In this document: in pieces, positions 26,854 through 34,536 of the stretch
Layout of the letters: the number at the start of each line of letters is the position of its first letter
How positions within the stretch are numbered: the first letter of the stretch is position 1
NCBI RefSeq assembly: GCF_009834025.1
Contig: NZ_CP047156.1
Location: 1,178,001-1,242,000, forward strand
DNA from: Epidermidibacterium keratini
GTDB lineage: Bacteria; Actinomycetota; Actinomycetes; Mycobacteriales; Antricoccaceae
Reading direction: 5' to 3'
DNA length: 64,000 nt
Notes under the pieces: generated by a model
Databases searched by the model: none
What the model was told of the DNA's origin: nothing
Seen by the model: the letters and a program-made list of their open reading frames with translations, nothing else
Program-made: the position numbers and the translations under genes

Positions 26854-27393
26854 GTGTCCGCCGGGCGATCTTCCCGGCGCGACTGGGGATGGCACCCGCT
26901 TAAACCTCAGTGGGCAGAGCGAATCGTTGCCGAGTCCGGCGTACGCCGATCCGACCTCGTCCTCGACCTAGGCGCCGGGACGGGTGCGCTCACTCGACCG
27001 TTGCTCGCGACCGGAGCACGAGTGATCGCACTCGAGTTGCATCGCGGGCGGGCAAGCGAGCTTCGCGCGATCGATAGCGACCGCCTGTCGGTGATCGAGG
27101 TGGACGCGGCGCAGCTCTTGCTTCCGCGCCGGCCATTCAAGGTCGTCGCGAGCCCGCCATACTCGGCGGCCACGGCGATCCTGCGCCGCCTGCTCGGGCG
27201 CGGAACGCTCCTGACGTCAGCCGATCTGGTGGTGCAGCGCGGCTTTGCGATGCGGGTTATGGATGGGCGCGTCAGTGGGGTTCGCGAATCGCGACGGTAC
27301 GCCGTGGAGATCGCGCGACCGATTCCGCGGTCGGCCTTCAACCCAGCGCCGAAGGTCGACTCTGTCGTCCTGCGCTTACGCCGCGGCTCCTGA
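26854..27393 (+). CDS. Erm(37)-like rRNA adenine N6-methyltransferase
   Basis: The product is 179 residues from the GTG at 26854 (an in-frame stop lies just upstream). It has the Rossmann SAM fold of Erm/KsgA: VLDLGAGTGALTRPLL, VIALELHRGR, VDAAQLL, FKVVASPPYSAATAILRRLL and FNPAPKVDSVVLRLRR. The length and the short N-terminus (SSRRDWGWHPLKPQWAERIV) match Erm(37) of tuberculosis-complex mycobacteria, which methylates 23S rRNA near A2058 and gives macrolide resistance. The motif IV that is normally N-x-P-Y/F reads SPPY here, so activity is uncertain. A weak AT-rich block and TAGACA/TAGGCA boxes near 26797-26829 could be its promoter. Confidence 0.82.
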   Translation: MSAGRSSRRDWGWHPLKPQWAERIVAESGVRRSDLVLDLGAGTGALTRPLLATGARVIALELHRGRASELRAIDSDRLSVIEVDAAQLLLPRRPFKVVASPPYSAATAILRRLLGRGTLLTSADLVVQRGFAMRVMDGRVSGVRESRRYAVEIARPIPRSAFNPAPKVDSVVLRLRRGS

Positions 27394-27407
27394 TACGCCA
27401 GAGCTCA

Positions 27408-27451
27408 GAATGGAGCGTTGGTTGCAGTCTTCTGCAACTAACGCTCCATTC
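27408..27451. terminator. bidirectional terminator-like hairpin
   Basis: GAATGGAGCGTT-g-GTTGCAG (27408-27427) pairs with CTGCAAC-t-AACGCTCCATTC (27432-27451) around a TCTT loop, a 20-position stem with one mismatch. It lies between the converging Erm-like and methyltransferase genes. There is no clear T-run. Confidence 0.7.
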
Positions 27452-27454
27452 CGG

Positions 27455-28120
27455 TCAGGCGGGAACAACGGAGATGGCCTGATAAGTGACGTCCGTTCCT
27501 GGCTTCGGCCTCTCAACCACGTCGGCGACCAGCACGCCGTACCCTTCGACCTCGTGTGCGAGCTCCTCACCCGTGGAGTTCTCAAACGAGTGCGTGCCGA
27601 TGATCAGCCGGCCGCCCGGCCCGACGAACTCCTCCCGTAGCCGCTCGACGTACGCCGCCCGATCGCCAGCCGGCACGTAGTCGAGGCCGGTCCGTACATA
27701 GTCGAAGCGCCGCGGCGGATCCCACGTCGCCGCGTTGCCGACCCACAGCCGTGCCGCCCACTGCGGCAGTCGCCGCCGCGCCACCGACACCAGCGCTTCG
27801 GAGATATCGACGCCGTATGGCTCTATAGCGACGTCCCGCTCGCCCGCCCACTCCGCGACCGACTCCATCAGCAGCCCGTTGGCGCAGCCCACGTCGAGGA
27901 ACGTCCCAGCATGCGGCATCAGCTCGACGATCAGCGACCGCGCTCGACGCCACTGCTGCGGCGTACCCGTGTAACCAGATCCACCCAACGCATCGGCAGC
28001 CGAGAGGTACGCCGGCTCGATCAGCCTGCGCATCTGTCGGTGCCACTCGTCGCGACTGATCTCGCCGCGGCGCAAACGCCTATCTATCTCGGCGATCTGC
28101 TCAGCTGCTCGGTCACGCAT
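27455..28120 (-). CDS. class I SAM-dependent methyltransferase
   Basis: The product is 221 residues from the ATG at 28120 (GAGG upstream). A helical N-terminus (EQIAEIDRRLRRGEISRDEWHRQ) precedes the SAM site FLDVGCANGLLMESVAEWA, then EPYGVDISEALVSVARRRLP, FDYVRTGLDYVPAG and GGRLIIGTHSF. The acceptor is unknown. The gene starts only 17 bases from the earliest possible codon of the divergent MFS gene, so the two promoters must overlap. Confidence 0.83.
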   Translation of the reverse strand: MRDRAAEQIAEIDRRLRRGEISRDEWHRQMRRLIEPAYLSAADALGGSGYTGTPQQWRRARSLIVELMPHAGTFLDVGCANGLLMESVAEWAGERDVAIEPYGVDISEALVSVARRRLPQWAARLWVGNAATWDPPRRFDYVRTGLDYVPAGDRAAYVERLREEFVGPGGRLIIGTHSFENSTGEELAHEVEGYGVLVADVVERPKPGTDVTYQAISVVPA

Positions 28121-28137
28121 GATCCTCACGTTAATGT

Positions 28138-29349
28138 CTGGCTATAGGCGCTGACGAGACGAGGACACGCAGCGCCCTGCCGTTCGCCGGCACCTTCGCA
28201 GCCGCCGCGCTGCTCTATATCGCGACCAACAGCGCATCAGCGCTTTACCCGCTCTACCAGGACATCTACAGCCTGCGACCGTTTGCCATCACGACGATCT
28301 ACGCGGTGTACGTCGGCACCCTGATCCCCGCGCTCATCTTCACCGGGTCGCTGGCACACGTCATCGGCTTGCGCGCCGTGATGGCCACCGCGTGGTTTCT
28401 CGCTGCGGGCGGTGCCGCGGTCTTCGCAGCCGCCCAGGACCCCGTGATGCTGTACGCCGCACGGCTGCTGCAAGGCGCGTCGGTCGGTCTTGCCACCGGC
28501 GCCCTCGCCGCCGCGCTCGTTGCACTCGACCGCGACCACGACCCACGGCGTGCCTCGGTCGGCTCGACCCTGGCAATCTCGGTCGGCAGCGGACTCGGGC
28601 CGATCATCGGCGGCGTTTTCGTCGACTTCCTGCCGATGCCGGATCGGCTCGTCTTTATCGTGCTCAGCGTGCTTCTCGCCGTCTGCGGGCTCGGATTCCT
28701 GATGCTGCCGAGGCGGCTCGGGATCACCGGGATCCGCTGGCAGCCAAGGCTTCCCCGCATCCCCGCCGAAAACCGGGCCCCGTTCTTGCGCGCGTGTTCC
28801 AACGCCTTCCTCATCTGGGCGGTCACGGCGATTTTCCTCGCGCTCGTCCCGTCGTACTTCCACGAGGCGACCGGCAACACCTCGATCATCCTCTCGTCGG
28901 CGACTGCCGGCCTGATGCTGATCTCGGCCGGAATCGCCCAGCTCAGCCTGCAACGCGTTGACTCCCTTGGCGCACAGCGATGGGGGCTCGCGGTTGTCTG
29001 CCTCGGGCTGGGCCTGCTCGTTGTCGGCGGCATTCTTGGTTCCGCCGTGCTCATCCTCCTCTCACCGATCATCGCCGGCGCCGGGCAAGGTGTCGCGTTC
29101 CTTGGCGGCACCCGCGAGGTCAACGAGATGTCAGCGACACGACCCGACCACGCGAGCGTCTTCGCGGCATTCGCCGTGTCGGCGTACTGCGGCTCTGGCA
29201 TCCCGATCATCGGAGTCGGACTGCTGGGCAATGCCGTCGGGACCACGGACGCCGTACTCGCCTTCGCCATTGCGATCGTCATCCTCAGCGCGGCGTGGCT
29301 GCTCACCTCGCGCCGCCTCACATCCGGCCGGCCCCCGACGTCTACCTAG
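28138..29349 (+). CDS. MFS transporter with unclear 5' end (non-AUG start or frameshift)
   Basis: This is a twelve-segment MFS protein, with ASVGLATGALAAALVALDRDHDPRRASVGSTLAISVGSGLGPIIGG in the middle. The first GTG (28306) would drop membrane segment 1, which is plainly encoded upstream from 28177 (LPFAGTFAAAALLYIATNSA). Between the in-frame stop at 28132 and that segment there is no ATG, GTG or TTG. CTG at 28138 would give 403 residues, normal for the family. Alternatively, the ATG at 28134 (MSGYRR then TGA) would join the frame by one base shift near 28152. Substrate unknown. Confidence 0.75.
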   Translation: MAIGADETRTRSALPFAGTFAAAALLYIATNSASALYPLYQDIYSLRPFAITTIYAVYVGTLIPALIFTGSLAHVIGLRAVMATAWFLAAGGAAVFAAAQDPVMLYAARLLQGASVGLATGALAAALVALDRDHDPRRASVGSTLAISVGSGLGPIIGGVFVDFLPMPDRLVFIVLSVLLAVCGLGFLMLPRRLGITGIRWQPRLPRIPAENRAPFLRACSNAFLIWAVTAIFLALVPSYFHEATGNTSIILSSATAGLMLISAGIAQLSLQRVDSLGAQRWGLAVVCLGLGLLVVGGILGSAVLILLSPIIAGAGQGVAFLGGTREVNEMSATRPDHASVFAAFAVSAYCGSGIPIIGVGLLGNAVGTTDAVLAFAIAIVILSAAWLLTSRRLTSGRPPTST

Positions 29350-29365
29350 GGACAAGGGAGGGATC

Positions 29366-29887
29366 ATGTCGATTCGCCACGCTTACGTGAGCTCAGACCT
29401 CGGCGAGCTGCTGATGGTCGCCGACGGTGACGCGCTCACCGGCATCTACTTCGAGAACCACTGGTATCCCCCAGCAGCGAGTGCCATTGGCGATCGCACC
29501 GACGAGTACGCCGACCCACTGTTTACCCAGGCAGCGCATGAGATCCGCGAGTTTCTCAGCGGCACGCGCCGGGAGTTCACGCTCGACACGCGCACCGACG
29601 GCGACGCCTTTAGCGAGCGCGTGTGGAGCGAGCTGCGCAAGATTCCTTACGGCCAGACGACGACGTACGGCCAGATCGCGGGGCAGCTCGGCGACCGGAA
29701 CCTGGCGCAGCGGGTGGGCCAGGCGGTCGGTCACAACCCGCTCAGCATCGTGATCGCCTGCCACCGGGTTGTTGGTGCCGACGGCGCGCTGACCGGATAC
29801 GCCGGTGGTCTGCCTCGCAAGCGGCGACTCCTCGAGCTGGAGGAAGAGGTAGCCACGGGGCACGCAGCGCACCTCTTCGCGATCTAG
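29366..29887 (+). CDS. ogt: methylated-DNA--protein-cysteine methyltransferase
   Basis: The product is 173 residues from the ATG at 29366 (AGGGAGGG upstream). It repairs O6-alkylguanine by transferring the alkyl group to its own cysteine. FSERVWSELRKIPYGQTTTYGQIA, RVGQAVGHNPLSIVIACHRVVG and LTGYAGGLPRKRRLLELE are the Ogt/MGMT hallmarks. The active site reads IACHRV, with alanine for the usual proline before the acceptor cysteine, a known minor variant. It follows the MFS gene by 16 bp and may be co-transcribed. Confidence 0.93.
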   Translation: MSIRHAYVSSDLGELLMVADGDALTGIYFENHWYPPAASAIGDRTDEYADPLFTQAAHEIREFLSGTRREFTLDTRTDGDAFSERVWSELRKIPYGQTTTYGQIAGQLGDRNLAQRVGQAVGHNPLSIVIACHRVVGADGALTGYAGGLPRKRRLLELEEEVATGHAAHLFAI

Positions 29888-29900
29888 CCCCGACCGGTCG

Positions 29901-29970
29901 CCAATTCCGCACAGCAGAGCCGGAGTCGCGTCGCATATCGCGTGAGACGGGCCCTGCTGTGCGGTTTTGG
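29901..29970. repeat. nested palindrome related to the element at 58957
   Basis: CCAA-tt-CCGCACAGCAG (29901-29917) pairs with CTGCTGTGCGG-tt-TTGG (29954-29970), 15 paired positions in all. The left end CGCCAATTCCGCACAG is shared base for base with the element at 58955-58970. It lies between ogt and the DUF5134 gene. Confidence 0.75.
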
Positions 29971-30009
29971 TTTCCGAGTGAACTTCACCGGGGCGGTGCC
30001 AACCGTGAT

Positions 30010-30026
30010 CTCTACGACTTGTAGAG
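30010..30026. promoter_or_regulatory. operator-like palindrome upstream of DUF5134/PepSY operon
   Basis: CTCTAC-GACTT-GTAGAG is a perfect 6+6 inverted repeat ending eight bases before the GTG at 30034. The TAC-N-GTA core resembles sites of BlaI/CopY-type repressors of antibiotic or copper response. No such regulator gene is in the window. Confidence 0.55.
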
Positions 30027-30033
30027 TTGTCGC

Positions 30034-30630
30034 GTGCTTGGCTCCCCCTGGGACTGGATCCTGACAGTCCTGTTTACGATCACCGGCGTCGTGTGCCTGT
30101 GGCATATCGCGCTGTCTGCCGAACATCGCGAGCATGCCAGCGAGGTCCGCGCGGTCGACGCCCTCCACCTGGCGATGAGCGTCGCGATGATCGTGATGAT
30201 CTGGTGGCCGGCTGGTACGACGGGAACCTGGGTCCAGGTCGTGGTGTTCGCGGTGATCGGCGCGGCGGTCCTGGTCGGCGGGCTGCGTGCCACGCGCTGG
30301 CCGGTGCGCGTCGACTCCGTCGCGCATGTGCTGCTGACCGGCGCGATGATCTGGATGCTGGCCGCGATGCCGCTGATCATGGGCCATGCCCCGTCATCTG
30401 GCGGCGGCCACCACGGAGCGGCAGTGGTCGCGACCTCGGCCACCACCCCCGCGATGAGTACGCCGGCCGCAGTCGCGGTGATCACGTGGAGTTTGGTTGC
30501 GGTCAGCGTGGTGTGCGGACTGTGGTGGCTCCGCCGACTGTTTGCCGCTCCGCGCGGCGTACTGCACGCGGGGTGTCACGTGCTCATGGCCGGCGGGATG
30601 GCCTTGATGTTGGCGGTGATGATGCCGTGA
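30034..30630 (+). CDS. DUF5134-like membrane protein
   Basis: This 198-residue membrane protein has about five hydrophobic segments and many methionines and histidines (VAMIVMIWWP, MIWMLAAMPLIMGHAPSSGGGHHG, HVLMAGGMALMLAVMMP), the pattern of the actinobacterial DUF5134 family. Met/His-rich segments often handle copper, but that is inference. It begins with GTG, without a ribosome-binding site, eight bases after the palindrome, so translation may be leaderless. Its stop overlaps the PepSY gene as GTGA. Confidence 0.75.
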   Translation: MLGSPWDWILTVLFTITGVVCLWHIALSAEHREHASEVRAVDALHLAMSVAMIVMIWWPAGTTGTWVQVVVFAVIGAAVLVGGLRATRWPVRVDSVAHVLLTGAMIWMLAAMPLIMGHAPSSGGGHHGAAVVATSATTPAMSTPAAVAVITWSLVAVSVVCGLWWLRRLFAAPRGVLHAGCHVLMAGGMALMLAVMMP

Positions 30631-32006
30631 GTGAATTGCAGGAAGAGCCGGTCCTGAGCGGTCACCACCGAACCCGCGCAGACCGCGGATCAAGCGACTG
30701 GTGGCGTGATGATCTGCGCCCGCTCGTAGCCCGGATCCACTTCTATGCCGGGATGTTCATCGCGCCGTTCATCGCGGTGGCAGCGTTCACCGGACTGCTT
30801 TATGCACTCACTCCGCAGATCGAGCAGCTCGTCTACCGCGACATTCTGACGGTCCAGCCGGCGGGGCAGGCACTCCCGCTCGCGGAGCAGGTGACGGCCG
30901 CCATCGACGAGGTTCCCGATGGAGCAGTGGCCGCCGTACGCCCCGCTGCTGAGCCCGACGCGGTCACCCGGGTCGTTTTCAACTCGCCTTCCGCGCCCGA
31001 CGACCGGCAGCTGACCGCGTTCGTCAACCCGTACTCGGGCGAGATCACCGACGTACTGCCGACGTACGGCGAGTGGCTGCCGCTGCGCACCTGGTTTGAC
31101 GACCTGCATCGCCACCTGCTCCTGGGCGAGCCCGGGCGCGTCTATAGCGAGCTGGCCGCGAGCTGGCTGTGGGTGCTGGGCTTGAGTGGACTCGCGCTGT
31201 GGACGGTGCGACGAGTACGGCGCCGCCAGGTGCGCCAGCTCGTGATCCCCCAGCGTGGCGCACGTGGGCGTGGCCGGCTGATGGGCCGTCACGGCGCGCT
31301 TGGAGTCTGGCTGCTGCTGGGCATGCTGTTCCTGTCGGCGACGGGGCTGACGTGGTCGCAGTTCGCCGGCGCCAACGTCGCCTCGGTCCGCGCGCAGCTC
31401 GACTGGACGGCGCCGCCCGTGGCCGGCCAGTCAGCCAGCTTGGTCTCGGCGGCCGACGTTCCCGAGGCCGTTGAGCTGGTCGCCGCGAGCGCAGCTGATG
31501 CCGGACTGTCGCGCGGCATCGAGATCGTCCCGTCGTCCGAGGCGACCGGGTGGCGAGTCTCGGAGACCAAGCGCAGCTGGCCGGTGGAGCAGGACTCGAT
31601 CTCCGTCGACCCTGTCTCAGGTGATGTGCTCAACCGGGTCGACTTCGCCGACTGGCCGTTCGCGGCCAAGCTCGCCAACTTGGGCATCGACCTGCACATG
31701 GGCATCCTCTTCGGCGTGGCCAACCAGATCGCCCTCGCGCTGCTGGCGATCGGGATCATCACGATGGTGGTGCTCGGCTACCGGATGTGGTGGAAGCGCC
31801 GGCCGACGTCAGGGGCGGCGTACGCCAGGCCTCTCGGCGGAGCAAAGTCGCCAAGCGCACCAGCGATTTTCGCGGTCGCGCTCGTCGGGATCGCAGTCGG
31901 AATCTTCATGCCGGTGCTCGGCGCCTCACTGCTGATCTTTTTGGCGGTAGACACGGTGCTGCACACCCTCCGCGCACGCCGCACTAGCGCTTCTCTCCCT
32001 AGCTGA
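30627..32006 (+). CDS. PepSY-domain membrane protein (PiuB-like)
   Basis: The product is 459 residues from the GTG at 30627. The PepSY-associated build is clear: RIHFYAGMFIAPFIAVAAFTGLLYA, a periplasmic PepSY repeat (TAFVNPYSGEITDVL), DDLHRHLLLGEPGRVYSELAASWLWVLGLSGLALW, a second repeat (ISVDPVSGDVLNRVDF) and LHMGILFGVANQIALALLAIGIITMVVLGYRMWWKRRP. PiuB-type proteins are thought to act in reductive iron or copper transfer at the membrane. With the DUF5134 partner and the upstream palindrome, a metal-responsive role is likely but unproven. Confidence 0.87.
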   Translation: MSELQEEPVLSGHHRTRADRGSSDWWRDDLRPLVARIHFYAGMFIAPFIAVAAFTGLLYALTPQIEQLVYRDILTVQPAGQALPLAEQVTAAIDEVPDGAVAAVRPAAEPDAVTRVVFNSPSAPDDRQLTAFVNPYSGEITDVLPTYGEWLPLRTWFDDLHRHLLLGEPGRVYSELAASWLWVLGLSGLALWTVRRVRRRQVRQLVIPQRGARGRGRLMGRHGALGVWLLLGMLFLSATGLTWSQFAGANVASVRAQLDWTAPPVAGQSASLVSAADVPEAVELVAASAADAGLSRGIEIVPSSEATGWRVSETKRSWPVEQDSISVDPVSGDVLNRVDFADWPFAAKLANLGIDLHMGILFGVANQIALALLAIGIITMVVLGYRMWWKRRPTSGAAYARPLGGAKSPSAPAIFAVALVGIAVGIFMPVLGASLLIFLAVDTVLHTLRARRTSASLPS

Positions 32007-32359
32007 TCAAGGCCAGGCGCGAGCCGCCCACACGGTGGTTGAGCGAGGCGAGGAACGACCCCGTCCGGCCAAACGAAGCCGACGGCCTCTTTCAACTCGA
32101 GTCGACGTCACGCGGCCCCGAGCCATGAACATCGATTCGGATAATTGACGGCAACCCGGTGGTAAAGCCGTCTCGCGGTGACGGAGCACGAGGGGCCGGT
32201 GCAACAATAAAGTTTCGGTGTCCCGGGCTGATGCGAAGAGCCATCGATGCGGCGCAGCGACGCTTGAGGGGAAGGCAGTCGACGGGGCTCTAGGGGTTTC
32301 CCGATTGGGCTTGAGCCAGCATGCGTGGCGAGGGCGAGAAGAGAGACGTGGGACGCTTA
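32007..32359. other. gene-free gap with a repeat fragment
   Basis: GGTGGTTGAGCGAGGCGAGG (32034-32053) followed by AACGACC is one side of the GGTCGAG repeat family, without its partner arm. From about 32140 base composition falls (ATTCGGATAATTGACGG, AACAATAAAGTTTC). No gene is seen. Confidence 0.5.
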
Positions 32360-33241
32360 TCAGATGACTGCGTCGAGAACTTGATCGGCAATCGGGTCGA
32401 AATCGTCCAGCGTGAATACCCCTGAGCTCTGCGCCCGCATTACTTCAACGACAAATTCGACGCCGTCGCTTTGAATAACCCGGGTCATTATGTTCTGGCC
32501 GATCTGGTTCATGCACTGCATCTCGACCCATGGCTTCTTGTCGAACTTTCCCGATCGGTCATCAGCGCCGTCCGTGCAATCCGCGCCACCTTCGTTGATG
32601 TAACTTTCAAGTAGTTGATTTGATGTCAGACCCTGATGGTCGCCGCCTATTTGAGCGCGCAACTGGACATACTCGAAACTTTCATACGATCCACCAGACG
32701 GGTGGGTATCCATCGTGACCGTCTTGGTGTAGATCCAGCAATCGGCATAAGTCCCTGCAGGCGCGTTCTCAGGGACACGAGTATTCGGGTAGTCGCCAAT
32801 GATCGGGTAAGCTAGCGCGCTGTCTGGCGCCGCCTCATAGAGTGCGTCGCACAACAGCTCCGCGTCCCCGGGATAGTCAGCTGGCTTTTGCGTCGGCTCG
32901 GCGCTTTTCGACTCAATCTGGGCCGAGCTCGACGACGTGATTGGCGTTTGAAGACTACTACCGGATGAGTCCTCGGATGAACGCGCAACGAGCACGCCAG
33001 CCAGAACCCCGACCGCAAGGACCGCTGCGCCAACAACACCCGCGACGATTAGCCGCTGCGGACCTTGCGTCGGCGGCTGCTGCCACGCACCCGACTGCGG
33101 ACCTTGCGTCGGCGGCTGCTGCCACGCACCCGACTGCGGGCCTTGCGTCGGCGGCTGCTGCCACGCACCCGACTGCGGACCCTGTGTCGGCGGCTGCTGC
33201 CACGCACCCGACTGCGGACCCTGTGTCGGCGGTTGTGGCAT
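32360..33241 (-). CDS. repeat-bearing membrane-anchored protein, DUF3558-like ectodomain
   Basis: The product is 293 residues from the ATG at 33241 (AAGAAGG upstream). Residues 1-60 are near-perfect repeats of QQPPTQGPQSGAW, then comes one membrane segment (LIVAGVVGAAVLAVGVLAGVLVA), a Ser/Pro linker, and an exported domain of about 190 residues with four cysteines (ELLCDALY, YADCWIY, GADCTDG, EMQCMNQ). The type II topology puts the Gln/Pro repeat in the cytoplasm, as in many actinobacterial signalling or cell-envelope proteins. Codon use is poorer in G+C than in the neighbours, suggesting later acquisition. Function unknown. Confidence 0.75.
   Translation of the reverse strand: MPQPPTQGPQSGAWQQPPTQGPQSGAWQQPPTQGPQSGAWQQPPTQGPQSGAWQQPPTQGPQRLIVAGVVGAAVLAVGVLAGVLVARSSEDSSGSSLQTPITSSSSAQIESKSAEPTQKPADYPGDAELLCDALYEAAPDSALAYPIIGDYPNTRVPENAPAGTYADCWIYTKTVTMDTHPSGGSYESFEYVQLRAQIGGDHQGLTSNQLLESYINEGGADCTDGADDRSGKFDKKPWVEMQCMNQIGQNIMTRVIQSDGVEFVVEVMRAQSSGVFTLDDFDPIADQVLDAVI
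33062..33238. repeat. 39-bp tandem repeat, about 4.5 copies, inside the coding region
   Basis: Units start at 33062, 33101, 33140, 33179 and, cut short, 33218. Each encodes QQPPTQGPQSGAW on the minus strand. Units differ by only one to a few bases, so copy number has probably changed recently by slippage. Confidence 0.9.
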
Positions 33242-33576
33242 ATCAGCAACCTTCTTTCTAGGGCGCCTCAGTTACTCATCACGAACTGAGAGACTTCGTA
33301 GAGCGCCTTCGGCCCCTGTCACAGTTCGGGATGCGAAGTCCAAAAAGCATAACTGCGATCGAACCAGACGGCCAAGAGTTGGGCTCACTCGTGATGGCTT
33401 CTATCCTGCAATTAGGAGCTGGGTGCAATGAGATCATTTCGTGATCACGTTCGACAACCCATTAGCGCCCCTCGATAGGCACCAATGCGCACCGACAGTT
33501 GAAGCCCAAGCGTAAGCCGCCCCAAAGTTCTGAATGGCAACCGAGATCACGGACTACCGGACGTGATCAGCATCTG
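33242..33576. other. AT-richer gene-free gap between the repeat protein and tRNA-Lys
   Basis: This 335-bp stretch is visibly lower in G+C than the rest of the window. I see no convincing open reading frame, palindrome or attachment-site duplication of the tRNA 3' end. It holds the promoter of the leftward repeat protein. Confidence 0.5.
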
Positions 33577-33649
33577 TGGGCCCCGTGGGACTCGAACCCA
33601 CAACCTACGGATTAAAAGTCCGCAGCTCTGCCAATTGAGCTAGAGGCCC
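33577..33649 (-). tRNA. tRNA-Lys (anticodon TTT)
   Basis: On the minus strand the 73-nt gene reads GGGCCTC, a D-arm AGCTCAATTGGCAGAGCT, the anticodon arm CGGA-CTTTTAA-TCCG, and GTGGGTTCGAGTCCCAC before GGGGCCC and discriminator A. CCA is not encoded. Confidence 0.97.
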
Positions 33650-33820
33650 GCCGCCGAGCGCGAGGGCATCGGCAGCAGCCACCAAGTATGCCCGACCGGC
33701 CCCGCGAGTACGACCGTGGGCATCCGGTACTGAAGGTGGCGCATGTGGTCTCAACAACCGGACTCGCGCCTCGCCCTGTTCGGCCACCGGGAGCGAGGGC
33801 CCGCGACAACGCATCGGGCC

Positions 33821-34474
33821 TCAGTTCAGGCCGGACTCCCCAGGCGGTGACTGGCGGGGTACGGCGCCGAACTTCCGGACCAACGCAGTCTCTCGGCGAA
33901 GCATCGCGATCACCGACGTGACTCTCTCGCTCGCGTTCCGCGTCTCCAGCAGCCGTTGCTTGTCTTGCAACGTCAGCAGCGACTTCTCCGCCGCGTCGTA
34001 CGCCGCCATCGCAGGGTCCGACGACACGTGCAACGGCTCGGCGCCCAGCGTCTCTAGATACGTCCGGTGCACCTCCGCCAAGTCGGCGAGCAAGCCGGGA
34101 TCGACGCGTCCGTCGTCATCCAGGAACGCAACATTTCCTACGGTGTAAGGCTTCTCAGATATCCCGTCGATCGCATGCAGCGCAAACGGCCGCTCCCCGG
34201 TAAGCATCACGCCGAGCCGCCGTTCGGTGCCTGGCGCCGCGATTGTGATGTGTTCGACTCGGGCCACGCAACCGACCTCATGGAGCTCACTTGCCTGCCC
34301 CTCGCCGACCTCGTGTCCGCGGCGGATCGCCACGATGCCCAGAACCCGCTCGTCCACGGGCATCGCCGCGAGGTCTTGCAGCAGCTGGACATAGCGCGGC
34401 TCGAAGATCTGCAGCGGCAGGCGCCCGGTCGGCAAGAGCACGGTCCCGAGCGGAAACAACGGCAGCGACTGCAT
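33821..34474 (-). CDS. Lon N-terminal-domain (LON substrate-binding) protein
   Basis: The product is 217 residues from the ATG at 34474 (GGGGAGA upstream). It is a free-standing LON substrate-binding domain: MQSLPLFPLGTVLLPTGRLP, LQIFEPRYVQLL, VLGIVAIRRGHEVG, ELHEVGCVARVEHI and LGVMLTGERPF follow the family order, with a helical C-terminal half. There is no AAA+ or protease part. Such single-domain proteins are common in actinomycetes; the role is presumed to be protein or peptide binding. A longer reading to 34870 is of shadow composition and was not used. Confidence 0.85.
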   Translation of the reverse strand: MQSLPLFPLGTVLLPTGRLPLQIFEPRYVQLLQDLAAMPVDERVLGIVAIRRGHEVGEGQASELHEVGCVARVEHITIAAPGTERRLGVMLTGERPFALHAIDGISEKPYTVGNVAFLDDDGRVDPGLLADLAEVHRTYLETLGAEPLHVSSDPAMAAYDAAEKSLLTLQDKQRLLETRNASERVTSVIAMLRRETALVRKFGAVPRQSPPGESGLN

Positions 34475-34536
34475 CCACTGATTCTCCCCCGCGAGTACGC
34501 CGCCCGCACCCTCACCAAGCGGCGTACTCGAGCCGG

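Noticed and set aside
27408-27451. Attenuator or riboswitch
   Set aside because: It lies between two converging gene ends, where a shared terminator is the simplest reading.
28306-29349. GTG at 28306 as the MFS start
   Set aside because: It would remove a clearly encoded first membrane segment; the gene is described from 28138 with the start left open.
33062-33238. CRISPR-like regular repeats
   Set aside because: The 39-bp units abut with no spacers and translate in frame as a protein repeat.
33577-33649. tRNA-Lys as a proven integration site
   Set aside because: I found no duplicated tRNA 3' end or integrase gene in the window, so it remains only a suggestion.
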